A stretch of DNA of 64,000 bases from Crossaster papposus (taxonomy: Eukaryota > Echinodermata > Asteroidea > Velatida > Solasteridae): the NCBI GenBank assembly GCA_037893245.1, contig JBAIAA010000659.1, positions 124,001 to 188,000 on the forward strand. The letters run 5' to 3'. The first letter of the stretch is position 1, and each line of letters starts with the position of its first letter. The notes under the pieces are model-generated. The model was given only the letters and a program-made list of their open reading frames with translations. It was not told where the DNA came from and searched no databases. The position numbers were made by a program, and so were the translations under genes. Positions 33,601 to 38,502 of this stretch are shown here, one piece after another.

Positions 33601-34320
33601 AAAATGAAAAAAGTAGTTTATTTCAATGCTCCATTAATGTGCAACCATTCACATTCGGTTACAGTTGCAACGAAACTAACAATATGACGTCAGCTCAAAT
33701 TCGTGCATGGCGAGCCCATTTAACAAAACTTACGCGACGAAAGTTATTTAGAGATAATATCTCTAATTGAATCATAAATATGTATTTATTTATTACATTT
33801 CTTTACCCAGGGTGTACCCAAACAGGTTATAATTGGTTTCCATTGCGGCCGGCCCTGTATACATCATTAAATAAAAATGGATTATAAAAATTCCATCAAA
33901 AGTCATCGACAAAACCGAACATCTGTTAAACTGACAACAGACTATAACATTTTGTATAATTTTTAGAGATATCTCTTATTCATTTAGAGATGTCTCCTAA
34001 TAACTCTAAAATATCGTCGCGAAAGTATAAATGTTAAATGGGCTCGCCATAGATGAATCTTGTGAGCTGACGTCATTACCAAGTTTTGGTGCATGCAGTT
34101 TCGTTGTTAGCCACCATTGACCCCATATACAATGTACTGGTATTTTATCGGACAATTTATCAGAAATCTTGATTGTTTGTTATGCATGTACCTTATACAC
34201 GGCGTTTTTCTCATATTGCTCGTGTTGTCGCTTCCATTCTCGCTCTGGTTTCCCCGCATCGAACGAACTGGCCACACCGGTATGGCACCAGACTGTGCAC
34301 TTGTCCACGAAAGCGCCCAT
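2396..34320 (-). CDS. TRPV-type cation channel, multi-exon gene
   Basis: A non-selective or calcium-permeable membrane channel of the TRP vanilloid family is encoded by exons at 34192-34320, 33416-33502, 32550-32642, 28763-29015, 27485-27837, 26901-27126, 24859-24974, 19888-20001, 18945-19049, 18592-18743, 15878-15987, 14831-14931, 13344-13499, 12063-12280 and 11022-11205. All junction phases agree and give 799 codons without a stop. The ankyrin domain spans roughly residues 104-340, with the hallmark GETALHLCLLNN and GLTPLELSYRLGR. S1 to S6 lie at about 420-645, including LGPLVVIIGKM after S4 and LLLNMLIAKM in S6. Two more exons (4604-4667, 2396-3213) fit in phase and would lengthen the tail to about 1,092 residues. 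Order and length match TRPV proteins; whether it belongs with Inactive, Nanchung or vertebrate TRPV groups needs a tree. Introns are heavily loaded with MITEs. Confidence 0.9.
3278..3661. mobile_element. TTAA MITE, AGGTAGTATACACC family
   Basis: Full-length copy in inverted orientation, with TTAA at 3274-3277 and 3662-3665. It lies about 64 bases upstream of the acceptor of the channel's terminal exon. Confidence 0.88.
4604..4667 (-). CDS. Candidate TRPV exon 16
   Basis: A strong T-rich tract and TGCAG acceptor, 64 bases of open frame (LQQNSTRKDHHIGPCYK) and a GTAAAT donor. It enters in phase 0 and leaves in phase 1, exactly what is needed between exon 15 and the last exon. There is no recognisable domain, so the call rests on splice signals and phase alone. 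Confidence 0.4.
4921..5274. mobile_element. Palindromic MITE inside the left arm of the TU-like element
   Basis: ACGTATGAAGCTAAACCACG and its complement form about 60-bp arms. The inside shares AAAAACTAGGGACTGTATAC with the element at 52184-52568. Confidence 0.78.
5286..5456. repeat. Minisatellite array, unit GACTCGCCCCCTGACC
   Basis: About 11 units of 15-17 bp varying at CTGACC/TTACC. Inverse of the array at 6652-6823. Confidence 0.95.
5788..5905. repeat. Half-copy of the 48506-48930 repeat
   Basis: TTCCGAACCCCCGCGCATGT through GCGTGCCCCGCAAA matches the right arm at 48806-48925 closely. Confidence 0.88.
6652..6823. repeat. Minisatellite array, unit GGTCAGGGGGCGAGTC
   Basis: Inverted counterpart of the 5286-5456 array. 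Confidence 0.95.
6860..8760. other. Intron or spacer without recognised exon
   Basis: A minus-strand open frame of 142 codons (7281-7709) has no domain, no splice context and ordinary AT-rich composition, and is not called. Poly-G runs occur at 8210 and 8443. Confidence 0.5.
7816..7935. repeat. TTTATTTATT-headed repeat fragment
   Basis: TTTATTTATTTATTTCG followed by TTTTACCAGGGTAGCCCC resembles a weaker copy at 33780-33860. It may be a retroposon end; the family is unknown. Confidence 0.45.
8765..9110. mobile_element. Decayed copy of the AGGTAGTATACACC MITE
   Basis: GGCATCCAGAAAAATGATTG, CTGCCCGACGCCGG and the AAACTTCAGACAGG stretch are recognisable, but both ends are eroded. Confidence 0.6.
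10793..10880. repeat. Dispersed repeat shared with 58565-58655
   Basis: On the minus strand ATCTGTCAGCGACTGGGTCG, GGCCAGAAATATCAGGGTAT and CCGGCCTGAACCCGTCT match the plus strand near 58570-58650. The read-through frame of channel exon 15 ends just at this repeat. Confidence 0.7.
11022..11205 (-). CDS. TRPV exon 15, tail
   Basis: One base plus 61 codons: EDYLTVDDAEKGESESTV through KVTNVCARWR. A second acceptor 30 bases upstream (exon edge 11235) would add ten codons in the same frame. Without use of the GTGAGT donor the frame continues to a stop at 10881; that extension runs up to a dispersed repeat that starts at about 10793, so the donor is probably used, but a shorter channel ending here cannot be excluded. 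Confidence 0.7.
11318..11570. mobile_element. Partial AGGTAGTATACACC MITE joined to a second TTAA MITE
   Basis: The right half, with GCGTCGGGTAGTTATTC and ending GTGTACCCTACCT, abuts TTAA at 11571-11574, which is shared with the next element. Confidence 0.7.
11575..11928. mobile_element. TTAA MITE, AGGGGTCGTATACG family, copy 1
   Basis: Flanked by TTAA. Left end AGGGGTCGTATACGTTTGG, right end CCAAACGTGTACGATCCC. Internal marks TTTTCACTTCGAAGTACTGC and GAAGCGCTACTGCAGT are shared with the copy at 23983. Confidence 0.88.
12063..12280 (-). CDS. TRPV exon 14, proximal cytoplasmic tail
   Basis: 72 codons plus two bases. WAMIILNMERSLSRASLDRY matches the TRPV post-TRP-box pattern (W, then LERSL). 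An internal GTACGT at 12194-12199 could serve as an earlier donor, but only the distal CAG/GTAAGC donor gives the phase needed by exon 15. Confidence 0.8.
12310..12940. mobile_element. Foldback element with internal CTCTTCGTGAAAACG repeats
   Basis: Ends CGTCACCGTTTTCACGAAGA and the complement. Between them the motif CTCTTCGTGAAAACG recurs five times in direct orientation at irregular spacing (about 12543, 12641, 12691, 12775, 12919), once inverted at the left end, plus a diverged CCCTTCATAAACACG. Confidence 0.75.
13344..13499 (-). CDS. TRPV exon 13, S6 and TRP helix
   Basis: 52 codons, phase 0. Encodes VGVIFVVFALVLPVLLLNML, the S6 helix, then IAKMARTFEKIKDRSRMEWK, which corresponds to the TRP-box helix after the gate. 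A different frame of the same stretch is open and should not be taken for the product. Confidence 0.92.
13559..14072. mobile_element. Inverted-repeat element in TRPV intron 12
   Basis: Ends ATTCATGCACGCATGCGCAT and ATTAATGCGTGCATGA, with about 75-bp arms that share ATCGGCC and ATGTACA blocks. It contains a smaller palindrome centred at 13846 (GAGGAATAAGAATTCCTC). Confidence 0.7.
14272..14450 (+). pseudogene. Myb/SANT-like (MADF-type) domain relic, Harbinger-associated
   Basis: A short frame starting KHGKGKKRKANYSDENFAEK resembles the start of the Myb/SANT-like DNA-binding protein that accompanies PIF/Harbinger transposons; after a stop at 14410 the same frame goes on AWEVILTQL, matching the family's conserved AWE pattern. 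It is broken by the stop and lies in a channel-gene intron. Similarity is judged by eye only. Confidence 0.4.
14831..14931 (-). CDS. TRPV exon 12, end of S5 and pore loop
   Basis: Two bases plus 33 codons after a long T-rich tract ending CCAG; donor GTAAGT. Encodes VFFYAYLGVSTQESYI and then the pore helix STISTMFHMTFSKFR. The position where most TRPV channels carry a Gly followed by Asp or Glu (as in TLGEF or IGMGD) reads Ser-Lys. The exon is short and has no obvious turret. Confidence 0.78.
15577..15760. repeat. (TTA)n microsatellite and 9-bp (GCGACCACT)n minisatellite
   Basis: ATT/TTA repeats at 15580-15610 are followed at 15670-15748 by nine-base units TAACCACTG changing to CGACCACTG. Open frames over this stretch are repeat artefacts. 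Confidence 0.95.
15878..15987 (-). CDS. TRPV exon 11, S4-S5 linker and start of S5
   Basis: Encodes RAHKKLGPLVVIIGKMCTGD and LLRFVIIYCIFIYMFAG. This is the most recognisable TRPV stretch outside the ankyrin domain. One base in, 36 codons, one base out; donor GTGAGA. Confidence 0.92.
16555..16848. mobile_element. Palindromic element, 290 bp
   Basis: Arms include GTGAGCCAATGAAATGTCCA, GTGCAACATGGCG and CACTGACCTC with their complements. It sits in a repeat-dense intron of the channel gene. Confidence 0.8.
16856..17010. repeat. Repeat shared with the element at 42471-42908
   Basis: GGCCAGTGACGTAT, AAGATGGCG and GCAGACGGCAGT occur in both, followed by the TGGTTGATTGTTTTGAGCA block. Flanking AACGTTAGCGAAAA at 16247 suggests the rest of a decayed copy. 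Confidence 0.7.
17030..17660. repeat. GC-rich self-similar segment
   Basis: GTCGCAGCG, CGCTGCG and CTACGTC recur in both orientations. No clear ends were found. The style resembles the GC-rich foldbacks at 21998 and 49137. Confidence 0.5.
17926..18087. repeat. Long hairpin, about 74-bp arms
   Basis: Arms with CAAATATTGACTGCTTTGAG, TAGTAAAACTAGCCTCC and TGATCCATGGAGCATTCTAT are repeated as complements around a 13-base loop with few mismatches. Confidence 0.92.
18090..18437. mobile_element. Inverted-repeat element adjoining the hairpin
   Basis: Ends TTATAACACCTCACTCACAG and CTGTGAGTGAGGTGTTATAA, 348 bp in all, no open frame of note. Confidence 0.82.
18460..18588. mobile_element. MITE with AAGGCCGTGTCCGAA ends at a splice donor
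   Basis: Inverted ends AAGGCCGTGTCCGAATTACT and TTTGGACACGTCCTT with internal GCGGCTT and AAGCCGC arms. Its right end lies three bases inside the intron following channel exon 10. Confidence 0.82.
18592..18743 (-). CDS. TRPV exon 10, S3 and first part of S4
   Basis: 50 codons plus two bases. Encodes KCLSLVSVCLWYACVPLRLL (S3) and ILLTIAIVLSWCYLLLFYR (S4). Acceptor TTTTACAG. The donor is GTATAAGG, where a MITE terminus takes over within the first bases of the intron, leaving A at +5 instead of the preferred G. Confidence 0.88.
18945..19049 (-). CDS. TRPV exon 9, S2 segment
   Basis: 35 codons, phase 0 at both ends, preceded by a T-rich tract ending AAAG and followed by GTAAGC. Encodes RFSAELLLLVSCAVKFVIGF and YELRTQQGTAFRSF. 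It supplies the otherwise missing S2 helix between the S1 and S3 exons, which is the main reason for calling it. Confidence 0.78.
19530..19798. mobile_element. AGGTAGTATACACC MITE, internally deleted
   Basis: Both ends and TTAA flanks are present, but the middle is about 110 bp shorter than in the 380-bp reference copy. Confidence 0.82.
19888..20001 (-). CDS. TRPV exon 8, S1 segment
   Basis: 38 codons, phase 0. The hydrophobic stretch RFAMTVVHLMLISAAVFF followed by RPSGD is the S1 helix and the start of its extracellular loop. Donor GTAAGT. Confidence 0.85.
20281..20560. repeat. Dispersed repeat, copy 1
   Basis: Shares with 41020-41300 (inverted) TCTCGTTCACGCGC, TGCATGCAGTATAA, CACACGTTAGCGC and CAATGAGCCAATCACGTT blocks. 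It lies in channel intron 7. Confidence 0.75.
21350..23513. mobile_element. GC-rich foldback element, TACCCCAGTCACAATT ends
   Basis: Ends ATACCCCAGTCACAATTG and AATTGTGACTGGGGTAT. The interior of both arms is rich in GGCCG, CCGGC and GCATCG in both orientations. It is split by a second element at 21998-23115. Confidence 0.85.
21998..23115. mobile_element. TTAA foldback with TGGCCCTGTCACACC ends, self-nested
   Basis: TTAA lies at both borders (21994-21997 and 23116-23119). Ends TGGCCCTGTCACACCAGAAC and the complement. A second copy of the same family lies inside it (22322-22852), so the element has inserted in itself. CGCTGG, AACGCT and ACTCACGCG recur throughout in both orientations. Confidence 0.85.
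23983..24545. mobile_element. TTAA MITE, AGGGGTCGTATACG family, copy 2
   Basis: Same ends and interior as the copy at 11575, lengthened by a retroposed insert at about 24065-24246. Confidence 0.88.
24065..24246 (+). mobile_element. Retroposed insert with short repeat tail
   Basis: Comparison with the sister MITE at 11575-11928 shows that this segment is extra sequence. It ends in AATAAAATAGAGAATAGAG, a repeat tail of the sort left by non-LTR retroposons. The family is unknown. Confidence 0.45.
24859..24974 (-). CDS. TRPV exon 7, pre-S1 helix, GC donor
   Basis: Two bases plus 38 codons: SALRMIVQGSKLQHLKMLEG and QIIQKLLEEKWNRYAK, the helix preceding S1. The 5' splice site is GCAAGT after AAG, a non-canonical GC-AG intron of the well-formed kind (AG before, AAGT after). 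Confidence 0.88.
25505..25683. mobile_element. Palindromic MITE with TGTGTTTAGCGAG arms
   Basis: Arms include AAAACTGTGTTTAGCGAG, ATCAGTTTGTAAACATG and complements; about 180 bp, with GTTTA/TAAAC repeats. Confidence 0.8.
26175..26400. repeat. Palindromic repeat, copy related to 125-290
   Basis: TTTGTTTACATCTGTAT, GACATCAAAGGTCACATAAT and TTTTATGCAAAACAT blocks match the first copy. Confidence 0.65.
26901..27126 (-). CDS. TRPV exon 6, last ankyrin repeats and linker
   Basis: 75 codons plus one base, acceptor TCCCAG and donor GTAAGAG. Encodes GLTPLELSYRLGRGELFAHL and AYPLTGLDSIGPGGE, the conserved linker between the ankyrin domain and the pre-S1 helix. Confidence 0.9.
27200..27385. repeat. 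GACTCGATTCGAGTC-rich repeat
   Basis: GACTCGATTCGAGTC palindromes and runs of GACTC between channel exons 5 and 6. Such 'colored' repeats also appear in weak form near 59950. Confidence 0.8.
27485..27837 (-). CDS. TRPV exon 5, central ankyrin repeats
   Basis: Enters with two bases and ends in phase 0. Encodes ESCLHFAIINNSLEWVKLLV, then the long finger-loop region TYEGNAYYGEYPLAFAASVG, then DSFGNTVVHMVIIHNQK, all in the order seen in TRPV ankyrin domains. The exon is markedly GC-richer than the introns around it. Confidence 0.92.
28117..28560. mobile_element. Third TTAA-flanked repeat family, copy in TRPV intron 4
   Basis: Begins after TTAA as AGGTCGTGTACAAT and shares AAAATGTGGACTAACTG, TTTGATAAAGTGGGGCAG and GTAAGGTTTTTCATAATG blocks with 30787-31447 and, inverted, with 34560-34985. 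The right end is eroded. Confidence 0.55.
28763..29015 (-). CDS. TRPV exon 4, first ankyrin repeats
   Basis: 84 codons plus one base. It encodes the beginning of the ankyrin domain, with GETALHLCLLNNTETHLKIA and YPKMAQDIYEGNDYYG. The acceptor is CACCCAG. The last 21 bases of the exon with their donor have been duplicated just downstream (28684-28734 versus 28735-28783), creating a second GT site that would bring in a stop codon if used. Confidence 0.88.
29073..29248. mobile_element. Palindromic MITE with ends ATAATATGTGACCCAT
   Basis: Two arms of about 70 bp, nearly identical, with the core TTGAGATTTTGATTTCATCA, around a short loop. The right-hand gene feature is the acceptor of channel exon 4, 57 bases away. 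Confidence 0.88.
29495..29730. repeat. Two long poly-C tracts
   Basis: Runs of about 24 C at 29496-29519 and about 23 C at 29706-29728. Similar runs occur at 6414, 10200, 10580, 42411, 43387 and 46896. Open frames through them are artefacts. Confidence 0.9.
29777..29905. mobile_element. Second GCGGCTT-armed MITE
   Basis: ACTTGGCCGCGGCTTGATAT and TTAAGCCGCAGCCAAGTCAT form the arms; GTCTATGAGGTGTGGCTGC matches the interior of the copy at 18460. Confidence 0.7.
30787..31447. mobile_element. Third TTAA-flanked repeat family, with nested MITE
   Basis: Starts TTAAAGATATACACCATTTG and ends AGTGTACTACCTTTAA. It is interrupted by a GGGCCCAATTTC MITE at 31118-31358. Confidence 0.6.
31118..31358. mobile_element. 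MITE with GGGCCCAATTTCATAGAGC ends
   Basis: Inverted ends GGGCCCAATTTCATAGAGCT and the near complement, subterminal GCTAAGCA motifs on both sides. This family style is common in echinoderm and other deuterostome invertebrate DNA. Confidence 0.88.
32225..32462. repeat. Dispersed repeat with CCAGGGATGTAGTCGAGTC end, copy 2
   Basis: Same blocks as the copy at 1252 in the other orientation; ends GGACTCGACTACATCCCTG. Confidence 0.88.
32550..32642 (-). CDS. TRPV exon 3
   Basis: 31 codons, phase 0 at both ends, acceptor TTTAG and donor GTGAGTA. Encodes VRPFLYNGGEGKAITKVEYA and a basic linker leading into the ankyrin domain. Confidence 0.8.
33416..33502 (-). CDS. TRPV exon 2
   Basis: 29 codons, phase 0 at both ends, acceptor TTCACAG and donor GTAGGT. 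It encodes LVHFASRGRLMEEFYRLSEE and continues to FREFLHRR. An in-frame ATG inside the acceptor region (33514) could be mistaken for a start, but the clean join to exon 1 argues against it. Confidence 0.8.
33667..34108. mobile_element. Inverted-repeat element between TRPV exons 1 and 2
   Basis: Ends GCAACGAAACTAACAATATG and GCAGTTTCGTTGTTAG, with subterminal TGACGTCAGCTCA on each side. A second repeat of TTTATTTATT and ACCCAGGGT is inserted near 33780. Confidence 0.72.
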
Positions 34321-34364
34321 TCTGCAGGTGATACGTCTAGGAACTCAATACCTTGCCGCCTCAT
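34192..34364 (-). CDS. TRPV exon 1 (coding part 34192-34320) with overlapping upstream ATG
   Basis: A polypyrimidine run and CAG acceptor precede 34364 and a GTACATGC donor follows 34192. The chosen start ATG at 34320 has A at -3 and G at +4 and opens the frame MGAFVDKCTVWCHTG, running to EQYEKNAVYK and joining exon 2 as YKLVHFASRGRLMEEF, a typical TRPV N-terminal pattern. The first three bases of the exon form a second ATG in another frame, giving an upstream frame that overlaps the true start. MG followed by small residues is compatible with N-myristoylation but not proven. Confidence 0.75.
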
Positions 34365-34559
34365 CTGGGAAAAAAATCATTGCGGCCGACGAAAAAAATG
34401 ACAAAATTATTGCGCCCGACGATGATTCGAAAGCTGGAAAAAACAATGTAGCTTTGAAGTTCAAAGAAAACAAAACATGTTTCAACCTGATATTGAAGAA
34501 ATGTTTCGGTTGAGACTGTGAAGTTGGATTCGGATTTGATTTTAACACACTTAAAGGTT

Positions 34560-34985
34560 TTAATTTAAACTTAATTTTAACTTAAAGGCTTTAATTTGCA
34601 AACATTAAAAAACAAAACTCCCAATTTATCATAAATTACCTTACTTGACTGTGTATAAAGTGAATTAAGTCTCAAGCGTCCTGTGAAATTATACGACACC
34701 CGGTTTGCTGTCATTTTAGTGCATCAGTCTTGCATTCAATTTCAACGATTGCCAGCCGACCATTAGTGGAAAAAGCTTTACAAATACTGCCCCAAATGTC
34801 TACCTTTTTAGTTAGTTCACAATTTGTTTGCGATCGATTACACATCCGTGAACATCCGAGCAATCATTATTGCAATGTATATTCCAGTGTCCTGTTTTGT
34901 TTACCGTGGAAAGTGATACCGATGAACCGTGCTCTGCAAATGATGACTTTTTAGTCAAATCTACATTACTGCGTTAGGTTCAAGC
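34560..34985. mobile_element. Third TTAA-flanked repeat family, inverted copy
   Basis: TTACTTGACTGTGTATAAAG, AGCGTCCTGTGAAATTATAC and AATACTGCCCCAAATG are complements of blocks in the copies at 28117 and 30787. Borders are approximate. Confidence 0.5.
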
Positions 34986-35854
34986 ATCACTGGTATATAT
35001 TGACTGACCTGTATAGTGGTCCTTGAGGTTCTTGAGGTGCGTAGGGCAGGGTTGTAAGCAGGCGCTTGACATTTAACAACGGAACTCGATTTTGTAGACT
35101 TATGATTGGGGCCTACCACTGTATTTTAAATTTTAGGAATCACACGAGTTAGAGTGACGGGTTTTGGGGCGCGCCGGGGTGTCAAATTTTCCGAGAAGTC
35201 GTTTAGATTGGACGGGATGAGTTAGATCTAAAAATGCAATTCTGAATGCCATTTTGACGTAGTTAGGACAGGCCAAAATTAAATGAATTTTATTGACCAT
35301 TGCTTTGTAAAGGTAACTTTCCTACCAAAGACGTAAATTCAGAAATTCGTGTGTGTATATAAAGAATAAAACATTGTTTGTCTATTTATTTCTACATGTA
35401 ACTATTTGCCTAAAATTTATTGCCCCAAAACAATTTTTCAAGATCAAACTTCTTCATAAACCTCTCTGTGAATTTACACATGACATTGACTGTGCATGCA
35501 TGCATGCGGTCGGCAAAGTTTTGGTACACAACGGTACCAAAAACGTCAAAATTGTTCACGGTATCAAAAGAAAGACTCAAAGTTCGTTTAGCTCACCCAA
35601 CTGGACACGTGTAAAGTCAGTCGGGTTAGACACGGGTTATACACGAGAGCCATGCTAAACAAACGCTCGAACGCGGGACATCACAGTCCTCACGTGATAT
35701 TCGTAGCCGCGGCCATAACCGTTGACAAACCTCATTTTCGGACTGAAGCTTGCCTTCAAATTGACCGCATTTCCGTTAATCGTAAACAAGAAACAACATC
35801 AGACTAAAATAACAGCTTCTAAAATCGAAATGATTTTAGTTGATAATTTCTATG

Positions 35855-36090
35855 GAACAATCTTCCCCTTAATATCCGTACTTCCCCAAATGTAGATACT
35901 TTGAAATCTAGGTTAAAAACTCATTTGTTTAAGTTAGCATTTTTGTAATAGTTAATCAATGTTTGTTTATGTATGTCTTATATATTTAACTTGAAATTTC
36001 ATTTGATAATTTGTATGTAATTTATTGTTCAGCGCTTAGAGGCTATTTTGCAATTTGCGCTATATAAATGTCCATTATTATTATTATTAT
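35855..36090 (+). mobile_element. 3' end of an L2/CR1-type LINE
   Basis: The frame PNVDTLKSRLKTHLFKLAFL followed by a stop is the usual C-terminal end of L2/CR1-like polymerases, and the following untranslated tail ends in a GCGCTATATAAATGT stretch and a short (TTA)n run. Confidence 0.65.
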
Positions 36091-36662
36091 ATTAATTATG
36101 TTTAGATTTCCAATAAAGTTGATTTTTGAGCCAAAATAGCCGGATGAATGGTCAATCGTAGGCCTAATTGTTATCAGTAGACCTAACATTCATTTTCGAG
36201 TAATGGTCGAACATGTTAGCTTTGCTTGTTGATATTTGACACAAATTTATCATTACTGAATTATCCAGGGTGCCCAAACGGGGGCCTCCTCCTACCCACG
36301 ATTATTTTATTCGGAGAAATTGATGGTTTCTTTTTGTCTTAAATGTTTAGAAAATAAATTAAAACGTGGCGTATCTTCCTTACAATTAATTAGCTACACG
36401 TGCCTTTTAATTTTAATATTACACTGTGGAAACGCCGCACAATATTATAATATTTAATCTTCGTTCCCTTTTTGAAACAATTTTTTGTTACTCTAGCCCC
36501 AAAATGTGGTTTAAATGGCTCGGCCATTGTGCATTACCGTTATATCTGTGGCTGCGTGGTGAACAAAATTACATCAATCTTCAGAAAGTCATGTCGCCTT
36601 AAACGTAGGATATATCATACACCATTTGCAGATATCAAAAATATTTACTACCGAATTATTAA

Positions 36663-37357
36663 AGATGGACTACAACGGAATAATGATAAAGGCTGTGTTG
36701 CTGTTTTTTGTTCGAGAAATGTATAATGATTACTAATATATCATTAGTATTCAATAAATCTTGTTCCTTCATGCAAAAAAACAACAAAATTGATCGGCGT
36801 TCTACGACCCAGAAAAACTCAGTTTCAGCAATGAATAATTCATACTTTGTGTGTGACGTACTACCCATGAAAACACATACAAATGGTGGCCCTGAAGGGA
36901 CTCCGCAGATCGCGAATATTGACGTCAATATTCGCGACTTTTGGGGAAAGTCGTGAATATCGACGTCAAATTTGACGTCAATATTCGCGACTTTTTTGGA
37001 AAGTCGTGAATATTGACGTCAAATTTGACGTCGATATTCGCGATCTGCGGAGTCCCTTCAGGGCCACCATGTAGGCCTATGCGTTTTCATGGGTAGTACG
37101 TCATCACTTTTCGCTGGTTTACAAGTCCGCTGGTACTATATCGTGGATTTCATTGTGGTTTTCAGTGGATCTTTGCCGGGAACCAGTACAGGGCGGGAAA
37201 TTTCAAAATAGAAGAATCGAGGTCTAATTTTGTCGGTCAAATTGCAACAAAATTATTTAGAGAAAACCATGACCGTAACAATAAAGTGTTACCTGAACAC
37301 AACATAAACAAGGTCCGATAATACATTTAATGTGTGAGTTTTCGTTGTAGTCTATCT
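36663..37357. mobile_element. TTAA element with ends AGATGGACTACAACG
   Basis: 695 bp inserted in another MITE with a clear TTAA duplication. The ends AGATGGACTACAACG and CGTTGTAGTCTATCT are inverted repeats. Its centre carries a nested palindrome (36853-37106). Confidence 0.85.
36885..37068. repeat. Perfect-type palindrome with CRE motifs
   Basis: Inverted arms GGTGGCCCTGAAGGGACTCC enclose direct repeats of AAGTCGTGAATAT and GACGTCAAATTTGACGTC. TGACGTCA, the palindromic CREB/ATF site, occurs at 36920, 36973 and 37014. An outer pair of arms, GTGACGTACTACCCATGAAA, surrounds it. Confidence 0.85.
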
Positions 37358-38032
37358 TTAAGAAACATCTTACTTATCTGAAAGTAAATAATGATTCTAG
37401 GCATCCAGCAAAATGATTGCGCTAGATATCCTGTAATTATTCTGAAAAATAAAATTTTATACAGAAAAATTCGCGATCAACAAAGATAACATAAGAATAA
37501 CTGCCCGACGCCGGTTAAAAACAAACGCTGGTTTTCTTGCTTTTCTTGCCATCCATGATTGAAAAACTTTGGACAGGTCAGTTAAACGATATTTACTATA
37601 AAATACAACTCCCACATCTATACACATTCATGATAATTCAAGCAATTACCAATGGTGTATCATACCGCATCAAATACCAATAAAGAACCAACTCACGACG
37701 CCGAAAGCTAATAACATACATCCACGTTACCGATCGGACTCAACATCCTAGTAATCTTATCATGATTGGTTTTTTGACGCTAGACGCTATAATGTGATAC
37801 ATCCATTATGCATGAACATCGGGATAAAAATGTAAAGCAATTAATCTGGACGCCAACTTCTGAACTTGCGCGGGGTACCAGTAACCATGCCGACGAATAA
37901 TAATCAAGCAATTACTCCTCCAAATCGAAGATTAATTTTTAATTATAGCTTTCTAGTCGATTATTCTATTTGCATCGACGCATGCGAGTATATACCAGTA
38001 GCGTGCGTATCCAGCTTGTGCCAGGGGGTTAA

Positions 38033-38412
38033 AGGTAGTATACACCATTTGCAGATATCGAAAATATTTACTACCGAATTATTAAGAAATACCTTACTTA
38101 ATTGAAAGTAAATAACGATTCTAGGCATCCAGCAAAAGGATTGCGCTAGATATCCTGTAATTATTTTTTTTAAATGAATTTTATAAAGAAAATTTCGCGA
38201 TCGCCGGACGGCGAGAGCGAAAAAACAAAGATAACATAAGAATAACTGCTCGACCCCGGTTGAAAACAAACGCTGTTTTTCATGCTTTTCTCGGCATCCA
38301 TGATTGTAAAACTTCGGAAAAGTCAGGTAAACGATATTTACTATGAAATACAACCCCCCCCAATCTACTTATTCATGGTAATTCAAGCAATTACCAATGG
38401 TGTATACTACCT
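38033..38412. mobile_element. TTAA MITE, AGGTAGTATACACC family, full-length copy
   Basis: 380 bp, flanked by TTAA on both sides, with ends AGGTAGTATACACCATTTGC and the complement. It contains the family's internal marks: GGCATCCAGCAAAA, GCGCTAGATATCCTGTAATT, AAACTTCGG and GTAAACGATATTTACTAT. It serves as reference for the other copies. Confidence 0.9.
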
Positions 38413-38502
38413 TTAAAGGTAGAATACACCATTTGCAGATATCGAATTTTAATACCGAATTATTAAGAAATATCTTACTTATTTGAAAATAAATAATTAA
38501 TG

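Larger units (their letters stand above)
36608..37668. mobile_element. AGGTAGTATACACC MITE split by a younger TTAA element
   Basis: Left part (36608-36662) and right part (37358-37668) are in register with the reference copy. The interruption falls at ATTATTAAGAAA, and the TTAA of that site is present on both sides of the insert. Confidence 0.85.
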
